Notes: generated by a model from the letters alone, not told the origin. Positions 8,104-18,740 are shown, counted from the first letter of the stretch. The stretch is 20,195 bases of DNA from Ophiothrix spiculata (GCA_000969725.1 JXSR01S073486.1); one strand, 5' to 3'. Numbers and translations: made by a program.

Positions 8104-8305
8104 AACTTTCTGGGGGCTTTGCCCCCTGGACCCAGCCGTTACACACTATGCAAATAATATGTGTTGTGCATATTTCTATGATTTTTGCTTTAAAAAAAGT
8201 CACTAAATCCGCGATCTTTGACCCCTAAATTTGCAATAAAAAACAAATTTCTGTGGGCTTTGCCCCTAGACGGGCCCCTGGACCATACCCATTACACTCT
8301 ATGCT
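8104..8305. repeat. Pair of related hairpin repeats
   Basis: Copy 1 (8104-8150) runs AACTTTCTGGGGGC, TTT loop, GCCCCCTGGACCC, then GTTACACACTATG. Copy 2 (8247-8303) repeats the order with AATTTCTGTGGGC, TTT, GCCCC, TGGACC and ATTACACTCTATG, with an insertion of about 11 bp. The stem of copy 1 (GGGGGC/GCCCCC, 8112-8126) is perfect. The offset is 142-153 bp. This GC-rich segment, ending in CTCGCTTCGCTGCC, stands out from its AT-rich surroundings and is probably a fragment of a dispersed repeat family. Confidence 0.6.
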
Positions 8306-8330
8306 CGCTTCGCTGCCATGGTCGAAAGGG

Positions 8331-10374
8331 CCGCTTTAATATTTTTTGCCACGGCCGGTTTGAGAACCCATTCCGCCCCTGTGCGCATTCATTAATCTCG
8401 TCTCATTGCACTCTGCCTGTAGCGTTGTGATAACGATGTCAATGATACTGGCAAAATGATAACAACAATGACGATGATGACAATATAAAGTTATAAGATA
8501 ACATGAAAGTTCATCTTTACTCATACCATAGTCTCCAAAGAAAAATATCTCCTTCATTCAAGTTTTGTCAGAGCAATTTTCAACTAGTTTTAAGTTTCAA
8601 TTAGATTTATTAGTTGTTCTTCTGTGACATAATAACTGACACATATTTACACAATAACAAGCTAATCAAAATGTGCTTGACAAATTAAATTAATTCAAGA
8701 TTCAATAGCATGGTTAATTTGACTTGACCTAAAATTTGAGTTTTCATTTAAACTGACAAATATTTCGGGTGAAATAACAGAATGAAAAAAATGAATGAAA
8801 AATAATGAGAATATGCAAGCTTTAGCTGCTAATAACTGCATGAAAAGGGTCGTACACATGTAGTAGTTTCAACTAATAGAAGTGACATGCTTATGCTTAG
8901 TTTACTACATAACCTTGACCAAATGACAAAAAGTGTTACAGAAAGGTAACATTCGAATTATTTGTAGTATAAATACATTTTTTCATACCTTAACCATACA
9001 TATATGACCTGGAACGATAGATGTATGTGTGACATCTAATACGTTGGATATCTCAAATGATTTTAGATATCAAGGTAACTTAGGAACAAAATTCTTCATT
9101 TGATATTGTTTTGAAAATTAAAAGCATTATATTTCTAGAGCAAGGCAACCAATTACAACGGGATTTGAATCAAAATGTAGTATTTTTGATGCAGATGTAA
9201 GGTGTAATAAAAAATTGTCCTTCAGCCTTGTCACATATTTTGCTTCTGGTCAGATAGTAATAACAGTAATTTACCAATTATGGAATCTATAAATACCGCT
9301 ATTTTTATCCCACTATTTAGATTTAAAACAATATCTATTGGCACTAGAAAATTTGGTCAGGAAATAGTACAGCAAATCAGCTAAAGCTCTTACCAGGGAG
9401 TTAATGCAAAATGTATAACCACTGGTATTTATTAAAAGGTTAGTATTTAACAAAAAATACATGTGAAGATGTAATGTTTAAGTAGATGACTTGTATAGTA
9501 TAATTAATAAAAGGTTAAAATGGGATGGTTGAAAAGCATATCTGTCTTCTGAAGCCAATGGTTAAAATGCCTACTTTCTGGTAATGCTGCTAAGGGATTT
9601 CTACAAAGTATTTAAAACATTTACAAAAGCTGGTACCCATCTGTTTTGTGCAACCCTTTTACTGCAGCACATCTTAAAATAAGGGATGATTGCTCTTTGC
9701 TCTGTGTATGTGTTTAATGTTTGATATTGTACTTATCTGCTTGCAGTGAAATGGTTAACAAAATAATAACACAAGAGGGGGCAATGCATTAAATTTGTCC
9801 AGTGACAATATTATGAATACTTCTCTCATTTTCAAGGTTATTACTTAAATATTGTAAATTTAAAGCAACTAAAAATATTGCATTTACAACTGGTTTAAGT
9901 AAGTAGACAATGTTTAAAAAGTAACAAAAAACCAAGAACAGCCAGAAAAACCATGTTTGTAGTATGACATGTGGCAATGACGAGATGGACATGAATGTTA
10001 GAATTTCATCAACAAATAGCCCCTGTAAAGCACCAGACAATATATCCCAAGACTTACCCCTGCCCTAGATGTGAATTCTTTATTGCAAATTTGTTCATAA
10101 GTAAGAAAATTTATCCCTTATAAATAATAACCATACAGATTTTTAACAGGTAACATGACCATTCATATATCATATAACTAATGTTAAACTACAAGTTACC
10201 TTTAAAACAAACCCTTTCAAAAGAGAAAAACACATAAATGGACAATAAATTGTGGGTAAGGAGGTGGTAACACTTCTCTGAGAAAGTAATACCTTCCAAA
10301 AAGAACTGGCAGCTAATAAAGAAAAACCTAATAAAGAAAAAAAAAAGATTAAAAATTAAAGATTTAAAAAAAAT
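8331..10374. other. AT-rich non-coding stretch
   Basis: No gene recognised. It holds a short imperfect GAT/AAC trinucleotide area (about 8425-8485) and a small perfect hairpin, GATATCT...AGATATC, near 9050-9070. Open frames on either strand are short and low in complexity. Confidence 0.5.
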
Positions 10375-10617
10375 CATTTAGGCTGATAGCCAAAGCAACC
10401 CAAGAAAGTTTCTGATGAAGATTATTTCCATTGAGATCCAAGAACTTCTTTGCTCATTTTTAAATACAGGAGAGAGACCAGAGTACCCGGAGAACCACCT
10501 GCAGAAGCGAGTATTGACTGAAAACCAAATGCACATACAGCGCCGGGAGCAAGAGTCAAAACCGGGTCTCATTGGTGCAAAATAAGGGAAGTACAGCTGT
10601 ACTAACCCACTTCCACA
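10375..10617 (-). mobile_element. Degraded tRNA-derived SINE, minus strand
   Basis: Read on the minus strand from about 10617: TGGGTTAGTACAGCTG resembles the A-box region of SINEs of the type TGGTTAGCGCTG; about 40 nt later GAGACCCGGTTTTGACTC stands where a B box (GGTTCGAATCC) is expected; then comes TGTGCATTTGGTTTTCAG and GCAGGTGGTTCTCCGGGTAC, the body motif I recognise from widespread animal SINEs (TTTTCTCCGGGTACTC type). A 3' part with GGCTATCAGCC leads into a T-rich end near 10375. The promoter boxes are decayed. On the + strand this reads as ACCAGAGTACCCGGAGAACC. Boundaries are approximate. Confidence 0.55.
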
Positions 10618-12640
10618 AAATAGTGGGTAACAAATTTCAACACAAAATGAAAAAGTGTAAAAGATTGTTTACAATTTTTTAACTATTTTTATTTGATAAT
10701 AAGCAATTGTACAAATGAAATAATTCAGCAACAATGGCACTGTTGCTTATTGTAACTACAAAAGGCAAAACTAAACTAACACTTTAGGCCAGTATATATT
10801 TCAATCAATGTAATAGACACAAAATATGAAAAAACAAAATAGGTTGAGAAACATTCGTCAGACCATTTTTCTAGATTAACATATAGAGACAGGAAACTGT
10901 AACATTTTACTAAGTTGTTACAAAAATATCACAACACCACTTAGAGCACTACATTTTTATTTTTACCATATTGTGACTAAAAAAAATTAGAGCAGAGAAA
11001 CAAATCGCCTGTCACCTTGTACTATTTTCCTGTAACTCTACCAAAATGCCAGGAATCATCTTTGCCAGATGAAGCATGCATCTGTTATCTTTATTATCCC
11101 CATTCATGACTGAAATATTTCAAAAATAGCTCCTAGCACAAACAATTTACAAATTGATAATGCCTGAATTGCCGCTTTTCAATTGTTACAAGCATGAAAA
11201 CAGCATCAATTCACTTCTGAAAATGTGCAAGCTTTGGGCCAAATACATGCATCAATGTTCTGACAATTTTCCAATGTTTGATCGTTTGTACTAGAAATGG
11301 CAATTTTAAAGCTACAGAAAATAAAGTACAGTTCTAATGGTATTTGTTGCTCTTTTTAATACCACTTAAGATAGCTATATATTCATATATCTACTTATAT
11401 AGGAAATATGATAACAAATGGAAAGAGTTCAGAAAGATATTAAGTGTACTTTTCAAATGTAAAAAAGCAATCAATTCTCTACATATTGTAAAAAAGAACA
11501 AATCAACTCAATCCATAACAGAAATACAAGAGCCATAGATAAAATAAAAGCTCAAAGTGTTTTGTCAATTCTTTTTAAAGGCAACCAATCGTTTTGAAAT
11601 TTGCAACTCATTACACAACTTCTTAAATCAAAATATACTACTAAGAATTAAAATTAGAGCATAAAAGATAGGATTTATTGTTTTGCCTGTCATATATTGT
11701 CCATTGAGTAATGGACACTGGCCAAATATCATTTTAGTCATAAATTTGAGAGAAGAATCATGTTGATCACTTGCCAAAAACAATAAACATCACTAGTGGA
11801 AAAATAGGAGTGTACAATATTGGAAAAAATGTACAGTCCTATTCAAACAAAAAATTTCAATTCAAGTGGAGCCATCAGATGTTCCTATAAATCTACATTG
11901 TGTCCAGATTTTCAACACACAGCTCTACCATGGAAGAGACACCAGACAAGTGCAAGACAAACAAGAAGGTCTCTATTGTTAGCAAGTGTCATGTTTAAAA
12001 ATCTTAGAATAATAAATATAATGACATGTTTGTTTGCATTATGTCTTCAATTGGAGTTTTGGCTCTTTTTGGAACTATAAACCATTTCCGAGCTATACTA
12101 CAAAAGGAAATTTCAACTTTCATTTGAGATATACAAAAGTCAATACTATAATGGATCAAAAACACAAGCTGTGAAAACAATGTATCAATATGTGTTGTAC
12201 AACATGAAAAGGTATATAACGTTGCAGCCTTTGTGACTTTATGAAAAATATAGAACCTGCTGTTGGTTCTCATTATTCTATGCATCATCATATCTAATGC
12301 AATGTGGATGAGCTGATTTAGTTTGGTTGAAGTTACAGTAAAACCATAGCTTAGAAATGGGTACACAACTCTGGCAAAAGACATATTTTCCAATATTCCA
12401 TTATTAAAAAAAAATATTATTAGGTAAAAATTGATATTATATTTCAATAACCATTTGGGCTATGTCATAATTAAGAGATATATGAAGATTTGACAACTAT
12501 ATATAATTCAGAAATTACAAATATCCATATTTAGAAATACTTATGAAGATCCTGCACCCTAGCTGTCAGTTTAGACTTGTAATGATTCTAGACATGGTCT
12601 ATGCAAACCACTCCTTTCCCATTCATGCCCCTTAAACAAT
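10618..12640. other. AT-rich non-coding stretch, small hairpin at 11698
   Basis: No element recognised. A perfect 8-bp stem, TGTCCATT/AATGGACA with a GAGT loop, lies at 11698-11717. A minus-strand open frame of 147 codons (12004-12447) is the longest in the window, but it matches nothing I know and is rich in Phe, Ile and Tyr codons, as expected from the AT bias. Confidence 0.5.
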
Positions 12641-12649
12641 TAGGCATTC

Positions 12650-13060
12650 AAACACGCCACAGAGTTGTTCATCGCAAATCAACAACTTTGCATCCGATGG
12701 TCGGCGTATTTTTATCACGCTCGGGTGGCTTAACCTTTCAACAACGGAAATCTTACTGAAACCGTATGAATTAAATTCTAAATATTTTCAATTTAACATC
12801 TTCATAAAATATTTAGCATATCTGAAGCAAAGGGCTAATTTGTGAATGCTTACTGCTTTGACATTATATCAATTTTTCCCAAGCACCAGGCTTTTGCACG
12901 TACTATAAGTGCCCGACGCGCCATGATCAAAGCTGGTCAGTGCGCCGACTTTTGTGTACTGCGTAAACGCACTTTTGTAAACGCCATGCCTTGCATGACG
13001 CACTAATTTGAATATCAACTGTGGATTCATCACGAATCAACAACGGTACGCTCCTGTATA
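12650..13060. other. CpG-dense patch with direct and inverted CAACAAC motifs
   Basis: I count about 22 CpG in about 410 bp, ten of them in 12897-12990 (for example CCCGACGCGCC, GTGCGCCGAC and TGCGTAAACGCAC), whereas 11000-12600 holds only about six. Two related strings, TCATCGCAAATCAACAAC (12671) and TCATCACGAATCAACAAC (13028), are direct repeats about 357 bp apart. AACCTTTCAACAAC (about 12731) and GTTGTTGAAACC (about 13077) face each other as an imperfect inverted pair. It could be an unmethylated promoter or enhancer, or a younger mobile element; no ORF supports either. Confidence 0.4.
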
Positions 13061-13479
13061 AAGAGATACAGTGAGTTGTTGAAACCTTATTCAAGGTTTG
13101 CATTTACTATAAAATTGCTGCTTTCAATTTGCATGTAATAAAAATTTACTTTTCTATATCTATTTAGAATTGTCGAGGAGGAAAAATAACATTTCACCTA
13201 TTCATATATTGCTATAATAGGAGCCGCACAGGGACAGGTTAAACACATAAAGTGGACCCTCGATGTGTTCAAATACTAAGAAAACAAAGCTACATTTACA
13301 TCAATGTCAAGGTAATATGTATTCTTCTCTACAGGAAATTGCATCAAATTGAATTACAGAATGAGCTGGGAATGACTTTAAATTTGATTAAATTGTAACC
13401 TTGGAGAGCATTAAAATAGCCACAGTATCCAATTACAAATTCATAATGTTTAATTCATCATAAATACCCAATATCTTTC
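13061..13479. other. AT-rich spacer
   Basis: No feature seen between the CpG patch and the start of the 1.17-kb array. Confidence 0.45.
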
Positions 13480-13670
13480 GCACAAATTATATTCTTGAAC
13501 AAGAAGAGATTTGGAATATTAATGTCTCTAGAGTAAAAATGCAACAAACCTTTCAATTTTTCAGCTATATATTTGAAAGAAATGAATAAAACTTCTCAAG
13601 ACAGAATGAAGGTGATAAAAAAAACCCCACAAAACACCAAGACCTTTTTTCAAAATGGCAAAATGTAATA

Positions 13671-13851
13671 CTGTAAACAGGGTTATTTTGCGAATCATCA
13701 TCTAAGCGCAAATATAACCCCCATGAATATATTCATTTTATTTGTAGGTCTATGTAATGAAGCTTAAAAACGCTGATTTAACTCACGCGAAAAGGTCTTA
13801 ATTGTCACGTTTCGCAAAAAATTCTGCTCGGGAAAACATCCCCGTTTACAG
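13671..13851. mobile_element. MITE with CTGTAAAC ends, TA target duplication
   Basis: This 181-bp segment starts CTGTAAACAGGG and ends CCCCGTTTACAG, flanked by TA (13669-13670 and 13852-13853). The arms stay similar for about 16-20 bp, then diverge. The interior is CpG-richer than its surroundings and carries TTTGCGAA-like strings on both arms. There is no transposase. It sits inside copy 1 of the 1.17-kb array; copies 2 and 3 lack it at the matching place, just before GTTGAAACAA, so they show the unoccupied site. The TA duplication suggests a Tc1/mariner-like parent. Confidence 0.85.
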
Positions 13852-14386
13852 TATTGGTTGAAACAAGATAAGAATTCATGTAAACAAAAGCGATTTCTCA
13901 AAAATAATATTTATATTAATCAACAACACTATACAACACTTGCAAATACAAAATCCTCACAAAAACCATCAACCTTGTTCAACCTTGGAGGGATTTTGCA
14001 GTAATCCCTAGTAATCCTAACATCATGCATGCAAACAGAACATTCAGAAAAACATTACCTGTAAAGAAATATAACATGTAGAATTGCATGCAACATTGAA
14101 GGATATACATTCAATAATGAATTTGAAAAAAATTCTTGTAAGAAATTTCAAAAGGATGTTACGGTAAATCTTGATTTTTTTGATATTACAAATCAGAGAG
14201 CATTATTCTACTCAACATTATAGGATGAACTTAAGTGAACTTGAAAAACATTTCTGAGGGATTCATGTATGTGTATAACAGTATCTGCAGCATTTTTTCT
14301 AGTAGTTAATTGAAAATATTTTGAATCACACTCAACAATGTAGGAGGAACATTATTGTGAACTTGAAAAGCATGCCTTGAGGATTG

Positions 14387-14445
14387 AAGTATGAATAGAA
14401 CATAACATGCCTTGAGGACTGAAGTATGAATAGAACATAATCTGT
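14387..14445. repeat. Internal short tandem repeat, copy 1 (2 units)
   Basis: AAGTATGAATAGAACATAA occurs at 14387 and 14422, a spacing of 35 bp, with CATGCCTTGAGGA before both units. Confidence 0.85.
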
Positions 14446-15465
14446 GGAAGCTAGATGTACACGGGATTTCCTGAGGGACATGTGGGAATGTTGAATTGCA
14501 AGTAGAGAAACTAATGAAGGGATCTCATTAATTTCAGACTAAAAACACTAGTCAATGAAAATAGGCTGGTCAAACTGTTGTAGATATAAGATAATGAAAA
14601 CAATGAATAAATACCACTGTGTGTGTAACCAGACGGTAGTTAATTCCAATTATATTATTATCCTGCTTGATTTGATATATTAGCTCTCATTCACAACGAA
14701 AGAGGAAAGCTATTAAATTTGGAATATTAAGATATCTGCAGTTAAAATGAAACAAAAATGTTTTTGTTAAGCCTTATTTTGAAAGAGAAATTTCATTTTC
14801 TAGAATGTTTTTAAACATTAATCTAAAAATATAAATCGTCAAAGAAGAATAAAGTTATAAAATAAAACCAACAAAAACAAACAAACAAAACCATGTTTTT
14901 ATCCAATCAAATATTTGTTGAAACAATATAACAATTCATGTACAAACAAAAGAAATTCACCAAAAAGATATTCATATATTCACCAACATTCTACAGCACT
15001 TCATAGCTTTCACCAGAGTAAATACAAAATCCTCACAAAAACCATCAACCTTGTTCAACCTTGAAGGGATTTAGCAGTAATCCCTAATAATCCTAACATC
15101 ATGCATGCAAACAGAACATTAAGAAAAACATTACATGTAAAGAAATATAACATTTAGAATTGCATGCAACATTGAGGGATATACATTCAATAATGCATTT
15201 GAAAAAAATTCTTGTAAGAAATGTCAAATGGATGTTACGGTAAATCTAGATTTTTTTTTTGATATTACAAATCAGAGAGCATTATTCTGCTCAACATTAT
15301 AGGATGAACTTAAGTGAACTTGAAAAACATTTCTGAGGGATTCATGTTTGTGTATAACAGTATCTGCAGCATTTTTTCTAGTAGGTAGTTGAAAATATTT
15401 TGAATATCACTCAACAATGTTGGAGGAACATTATTGTGAACTTGACAAACATGCCTTGAGGATTG

Positions 15466-15625
15466 AAGAAGAATACAACATAACATGCCTGGAGGACTGA
15501 AGTATGAATAGAACATAATCTGTGGAAGCTTGAGGATTGAAGTATGAATAGAACATAATCTGTGGAAGCTAGATGTACAAAGGAAGTATGAATAGAACAT
15601 AATCTGTGGAAGCTAGATGTACAAA
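15466..15625. repeat. Internal short tandem repeat, copy 2 (4 units)
   Basis: The motif AAGTATGAATAGAACATAA starts at 15500, 15540 and 15584, with a decayed unit at 15466; spacings are 34, 40 and 44 bp. Units 2-4 share ATCTGTGGAAGCT, and the last two share AGATGTACAAAGGA. Confidence 0.9.
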
Positions 15626-16648
15626 GGATGTCCTGAGGGACATGTGGGAATGTTGAATTGCAAGTAGATACACTAATGGAGGGACCTCATCAATTTCAGA
15701 CTGAAAAACTAGTCAATGAAAATAGGCTGGTCAAACTGTTGTAGTTATACGATAATGAAAACAATAAATAAATACCACTCTGTGTGTAACCAGATGGTAG
15801 TTAATTCCGGGGTTAATTCCGATGATATTTATCCTGCTTGATTTGATATATTAGCTCTCATTCACAAAGAAAGAGGAAAGCTATTAAATTTGGAATATTA
15901 AGATATCTGCAGTTAAAATGAAACAAAAATGTTTTTGTTAAGCCTTATTTTGAAAGAGAAATTTCATTTTCTAGAATGTTTTTAAACATTAATCTAAAAA
16001 TATAAATCGTCAAAGAAGAATAAAGTTGATTAAACAAAGAAAAATAAAATAAAACCAACAAAAACAAACAAACAAAACCATGTTTTTATCCAATCAAATA
16101 TTTGTTGAAACAATATAACAATTCATGTACAAACAAAAAAAATTCACCAAAATGATATTCTTATATTCATCAACATTCTACAGCACTTCATAGTTTTCAC
16201 CAGAGTAAACACAAAATCCTCACAAAAACCATCAACCTTGTTCAACCTTGAAGGGATTTAGCAGTAATCCCTAGTAATCCTAACATCATGCATGCAAACA
16301 GAACATTCAGAAAAACATTACCTGTAAAGAAATATAACATTTAGAATTGCATGCAACATTGAGGGATATACATTCAATAGTGCATTTGAAAACACATTCT
16401 TGTAAGATATTTCAAATGGATGTCACGGTAAATCTAGATTTTGCTGATATTACAAATCAGAGAGCATTATTCTGCTCAACATTAGGTAGAAATAAAGTGA
16501 ACTTGAGAAACATTTCTTAGGGATTCAAATACGAAGATAACAGTATTCTCAGTGTTTTTTCTAGTAGTAAGTAGAAAACATTAGTAATTATTTTCAACAA
16601 TGTAGGGGGAACATCAGCATGAACTTGAAAAACATGCCTTGAGGACTG

Positions 16649-16733
16649 AAGTATGAATAGAACATAATCTGTGGAAGCTTGAGGATTGAAGTATGAATAG
16701 AACATAATCTGTGGAAGCTAGATGTACAAAGGA
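16649..16733. repeat. Internal short tandem repeat, copy 3 (2 units)
   Basis: The same motif occurs at 16649 and 16689 (spacing 40 bp), and the last unit continues into AGATGTACAAAGGATG. Confidence 0.9.
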
Positions 16734-16910
16734 TGTCCTGAGGGATATGTGGGAATGTTGAATTGCAAGTAGATATACTAATGGAGGGATCTCATTAATT
16801 TAAAACTAAAATATTATTCAATGCTAATAGGTTGCTCAGACTATCGTAATAAAGATAATGGAAATAATAAATAAATACTGCTTTGTATAACCAAATGGTT
16901 GCTAATCCCA

Positions 16911-17696
16911 TCATCCTAGTTAGGTATGTTAATAAAATTTTGAAAACTGAACTATTTTCTTAAAAGTGGATTTAAATTAAAGGTGGCAAAGGTTGCAACA
17001 AAATGGTGGTTCAACCAACTTTCTAGGTTAAGTACTTTTAAAGTTAGACCAAAAAGAAAATTTTGCCAAATTGTCGAAAACTGTATGATCAGGGCCAGAT
17101 TTGACATGGTAAATCTGCAGAATTCAGACAGTCTATTGTGAAAATGTTTTACAGTTTTTGAAATGAAGGGCGTCATCTAATGGCTTTTACTGAACAGGGC
17201 TATCCTAGTGTGGTTTGATTACACCTGCTCTAGAAAAAAGTGCATGTTGCGCCAAAGATTAAGAGATTTAAAAATCACTGTATGTCAGTTAATGATGGGT
17301 AATTTTTTCATCTTTCAAGGTAAAAAATCAGTCCTAAGACTGGCAAGTTTTAAGTTTCTATAATATGAAAATGAGAGCAGATATTTACATATATTCAAAA
17401 CTAGGCATGTGAGCACACCTTGCTGGAAAAAAACCTGAAAAATCAGGAAAAGTGTGTAATATTGTTAACAAAAGTCCAAAACAGGCTAAATTTTTTTTTG
17501 GGAATTTCTAACTTAAATATTTCAAAATCAAGCAAATCTGAAATCATCTTAAAGAAGCTGCAAACTCTCTTGCCTTCATTAATCAAGTTGAACTACTGTA
17601 CTGACCAATTATAATGAAAGCGGTATACCTTACCTCCTTGAACCTTACATCATGAACTTTTGGAACACCCATGGTACCTTAATATTTGAAGGGGTA
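16911..17696. other. AT-rich non-coding stretch
   Basis: No gene or element recognised. Short open frames lie on both strands, none of them convincing. Confidence 0.5.
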
Positions 17697-18136
17697 GGCG
17701 CAATATAGTGCTAACCCACACCTATTTTTTTTGACCATCTTTGTTCTGGTTTTGAACAAGATGCATTGAAAACATGTTATTACATCATTTTTCAATTAAT
17801 TTTGGGAAAAACGTCTCTAGTTCAGTTTAATTATCCCATATTGTATACTTTTTTCAGCAAAATCACTGTATGGCTAAGATTTAGCCTTTCAAAAGTCTAA
17901 GGGTGGCTTAAAAATCAGACACTATGGCTTAGCACTATATTGCCCCTGAATTCGTATTCAGCGCCATAGATCATTTAGAAACACTTTACATTTTCTGGAA
18001 TCACTTAATTTATAATCCTTGCATCAAGTACTCTTAGATCTGGCATTTTGAAAAAGAAAAAAACTTTGGCATCTAGTGTTTCTAGAAAGTTAGAAATTGT
18101 AATGTGCAAAAACTTGGGGCAATATAGTGCTAACCC
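17697..18136. repeat. Three copies of a 21-bp motif in +/-/+ order
   Basis: The motif GGGGCAATATAGTGCTAACCC appears at 17697-17717 (+, as GGCGCAATATAGTGC...), 17926-17946 (as its reverse complement, GGCTTAGCACTATATTGCCCC) and 18116-18136 (+). The second and third share a perfect 18-bp inverted match, TTAGCACTATATTGCCCC, and bracket about 170 bp. Read outward from 17931, the pair can be a small element GCACTATATTGCCCC...GGGGCAATATAGTGC flanked by TA on both sides. The first copy would then be a remnant end of a relative. The interior has no coding content. Confidence 0.6.
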
Positions 18137-18532
18137 TCCCTTTTCAAGTGACTGGCTTGTTTTATTGAAATCACGGGGGACTGTAAAAATCTTGACCACA
18201 ATCTGAAAACCAATTTCCTTGTAACAGTATTACCAATAATCATTTGATTTTGTGTTCTCCATTTAAAATTTCATTCCATGAACTGAACAGAAAACTAGCA
18301 CAATAAATTATTTAAGCTTAATATTTGGTTACAATTTCCTCCATCCTCTCTTGAGCATTCAGCATAATCCTTGCTGTCAAGGTCAGATCCAAGTGATCAA
18401 TATTTCCTCTATTGCTTTATATAATTGATATAATTGCAATTTTGTTAATTGTGAACCAATCTGACTAGTCTAAAAAATGTTATGAGTTTTGTCATTTTGA
18501 TACTGTTGGTAAAACTCAACATCAAACTTGAA
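18137..18532. other. AT-rich non-coding spacer
   Basis: No gene or repeat recognised. Confidence 0.45.
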
Positions 18533-18534
18533 TA

Positions 18535-18740
18535 CTGTAAAGCACTTTAATTTGCGGGTACTTTATTTCACGAATTCCAAATGAGCAGCAACTAAGCTGG
18601 GATGTAATTACACTAATCTGGAAAAATGACCATTAGTTGCCAAGCAAAATATAATTTTCACGAGGGATTTAATTTTGTGAATTTTCGGTCTAGTGAAATT
18701 AGCAAAATTAAATCCCTAGCGAAATTAAGTGGTTTTACAG
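18535..18740. mobile_element. MITE with CTGTAAA ends and nested hairpin, TA target duplication
   Basis: This 206-bp segment starts CTGTAAAGCACTTTAATTTG and ends GAAATTAAGTGGTTTTACAG, inverted repeats of about 25 bp with small indels, flanked by TA (18533-18534 and 18741-18742). A second, perfect 14-bp inverted pair lies inside: GGGATTTAATTTTG (18664-18677) and CAAAATTAAATCCC (18703-18716). There is no transposase. The ends resemble those of the MITE at 13671 (both TACTGTAAA...), suggesting the same terminal class, although the interiors differ. Confidence 0.83.

Larger units (their letters stand above)
13480..16910. repeat. Three-copy tandem array of a ~1.17-kb unit
   Basis: Copy 1 is about 13480-14648, copy 2 14649-15820 and copy 3 15821-16910. 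Anchors: AGCTCTCATTCACAA at 14682 and 15853 (offset 1171); CATCATGCATGC at 14021, 15097 and 16284; GGAATATT at 13513, 14721 and 15892. Copies 2 and 3 are nearly identical in their first halves, copies 1 and 2 are close over most of their second halves, and the outer ends (5' of copy 1, 3' of copy 3) are clearly diverged. Copy 1 also carries an inserted MITE, and copy 3 an extra 16 bp near 16027. No conserved ORF, terminal repeats or RNA motif is visible in the unit, so it is a local segmental tandem duplication or large satellite of unknown role. Confidence 0.9.

Noticed and set aside
10020-10045. Similarity between the reverse complement of 10021-10045 and 19511-19535 (TATATT...GCTTTACA)
   Set aside because: Only about 20 matching bases, without extension into flanks; treated as chance or a fragment too small to call.
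12004-12447. 147-codon minus-strand ORF, the longest in the window
   Set aside because: No recognisable domain; Phe/Ile/Tyr-rich as expected from AT bias. A rough stop-codon estimate for this composition puts a run of this length at only a few percent by chance in 20 kb, so it is mildly unusual. Without homology or transcript support I do not call it a gene.
15310-16705. Related minus-strand ORFs in tandem copies 2 and 3 sharing a VPPTLL-type string
   Set aside because: The similarity follows from the DNA duplication. Copy 1 has a stop within the same frame, and the ORFs run through the short internal tandem repeats, so coding is not supported.
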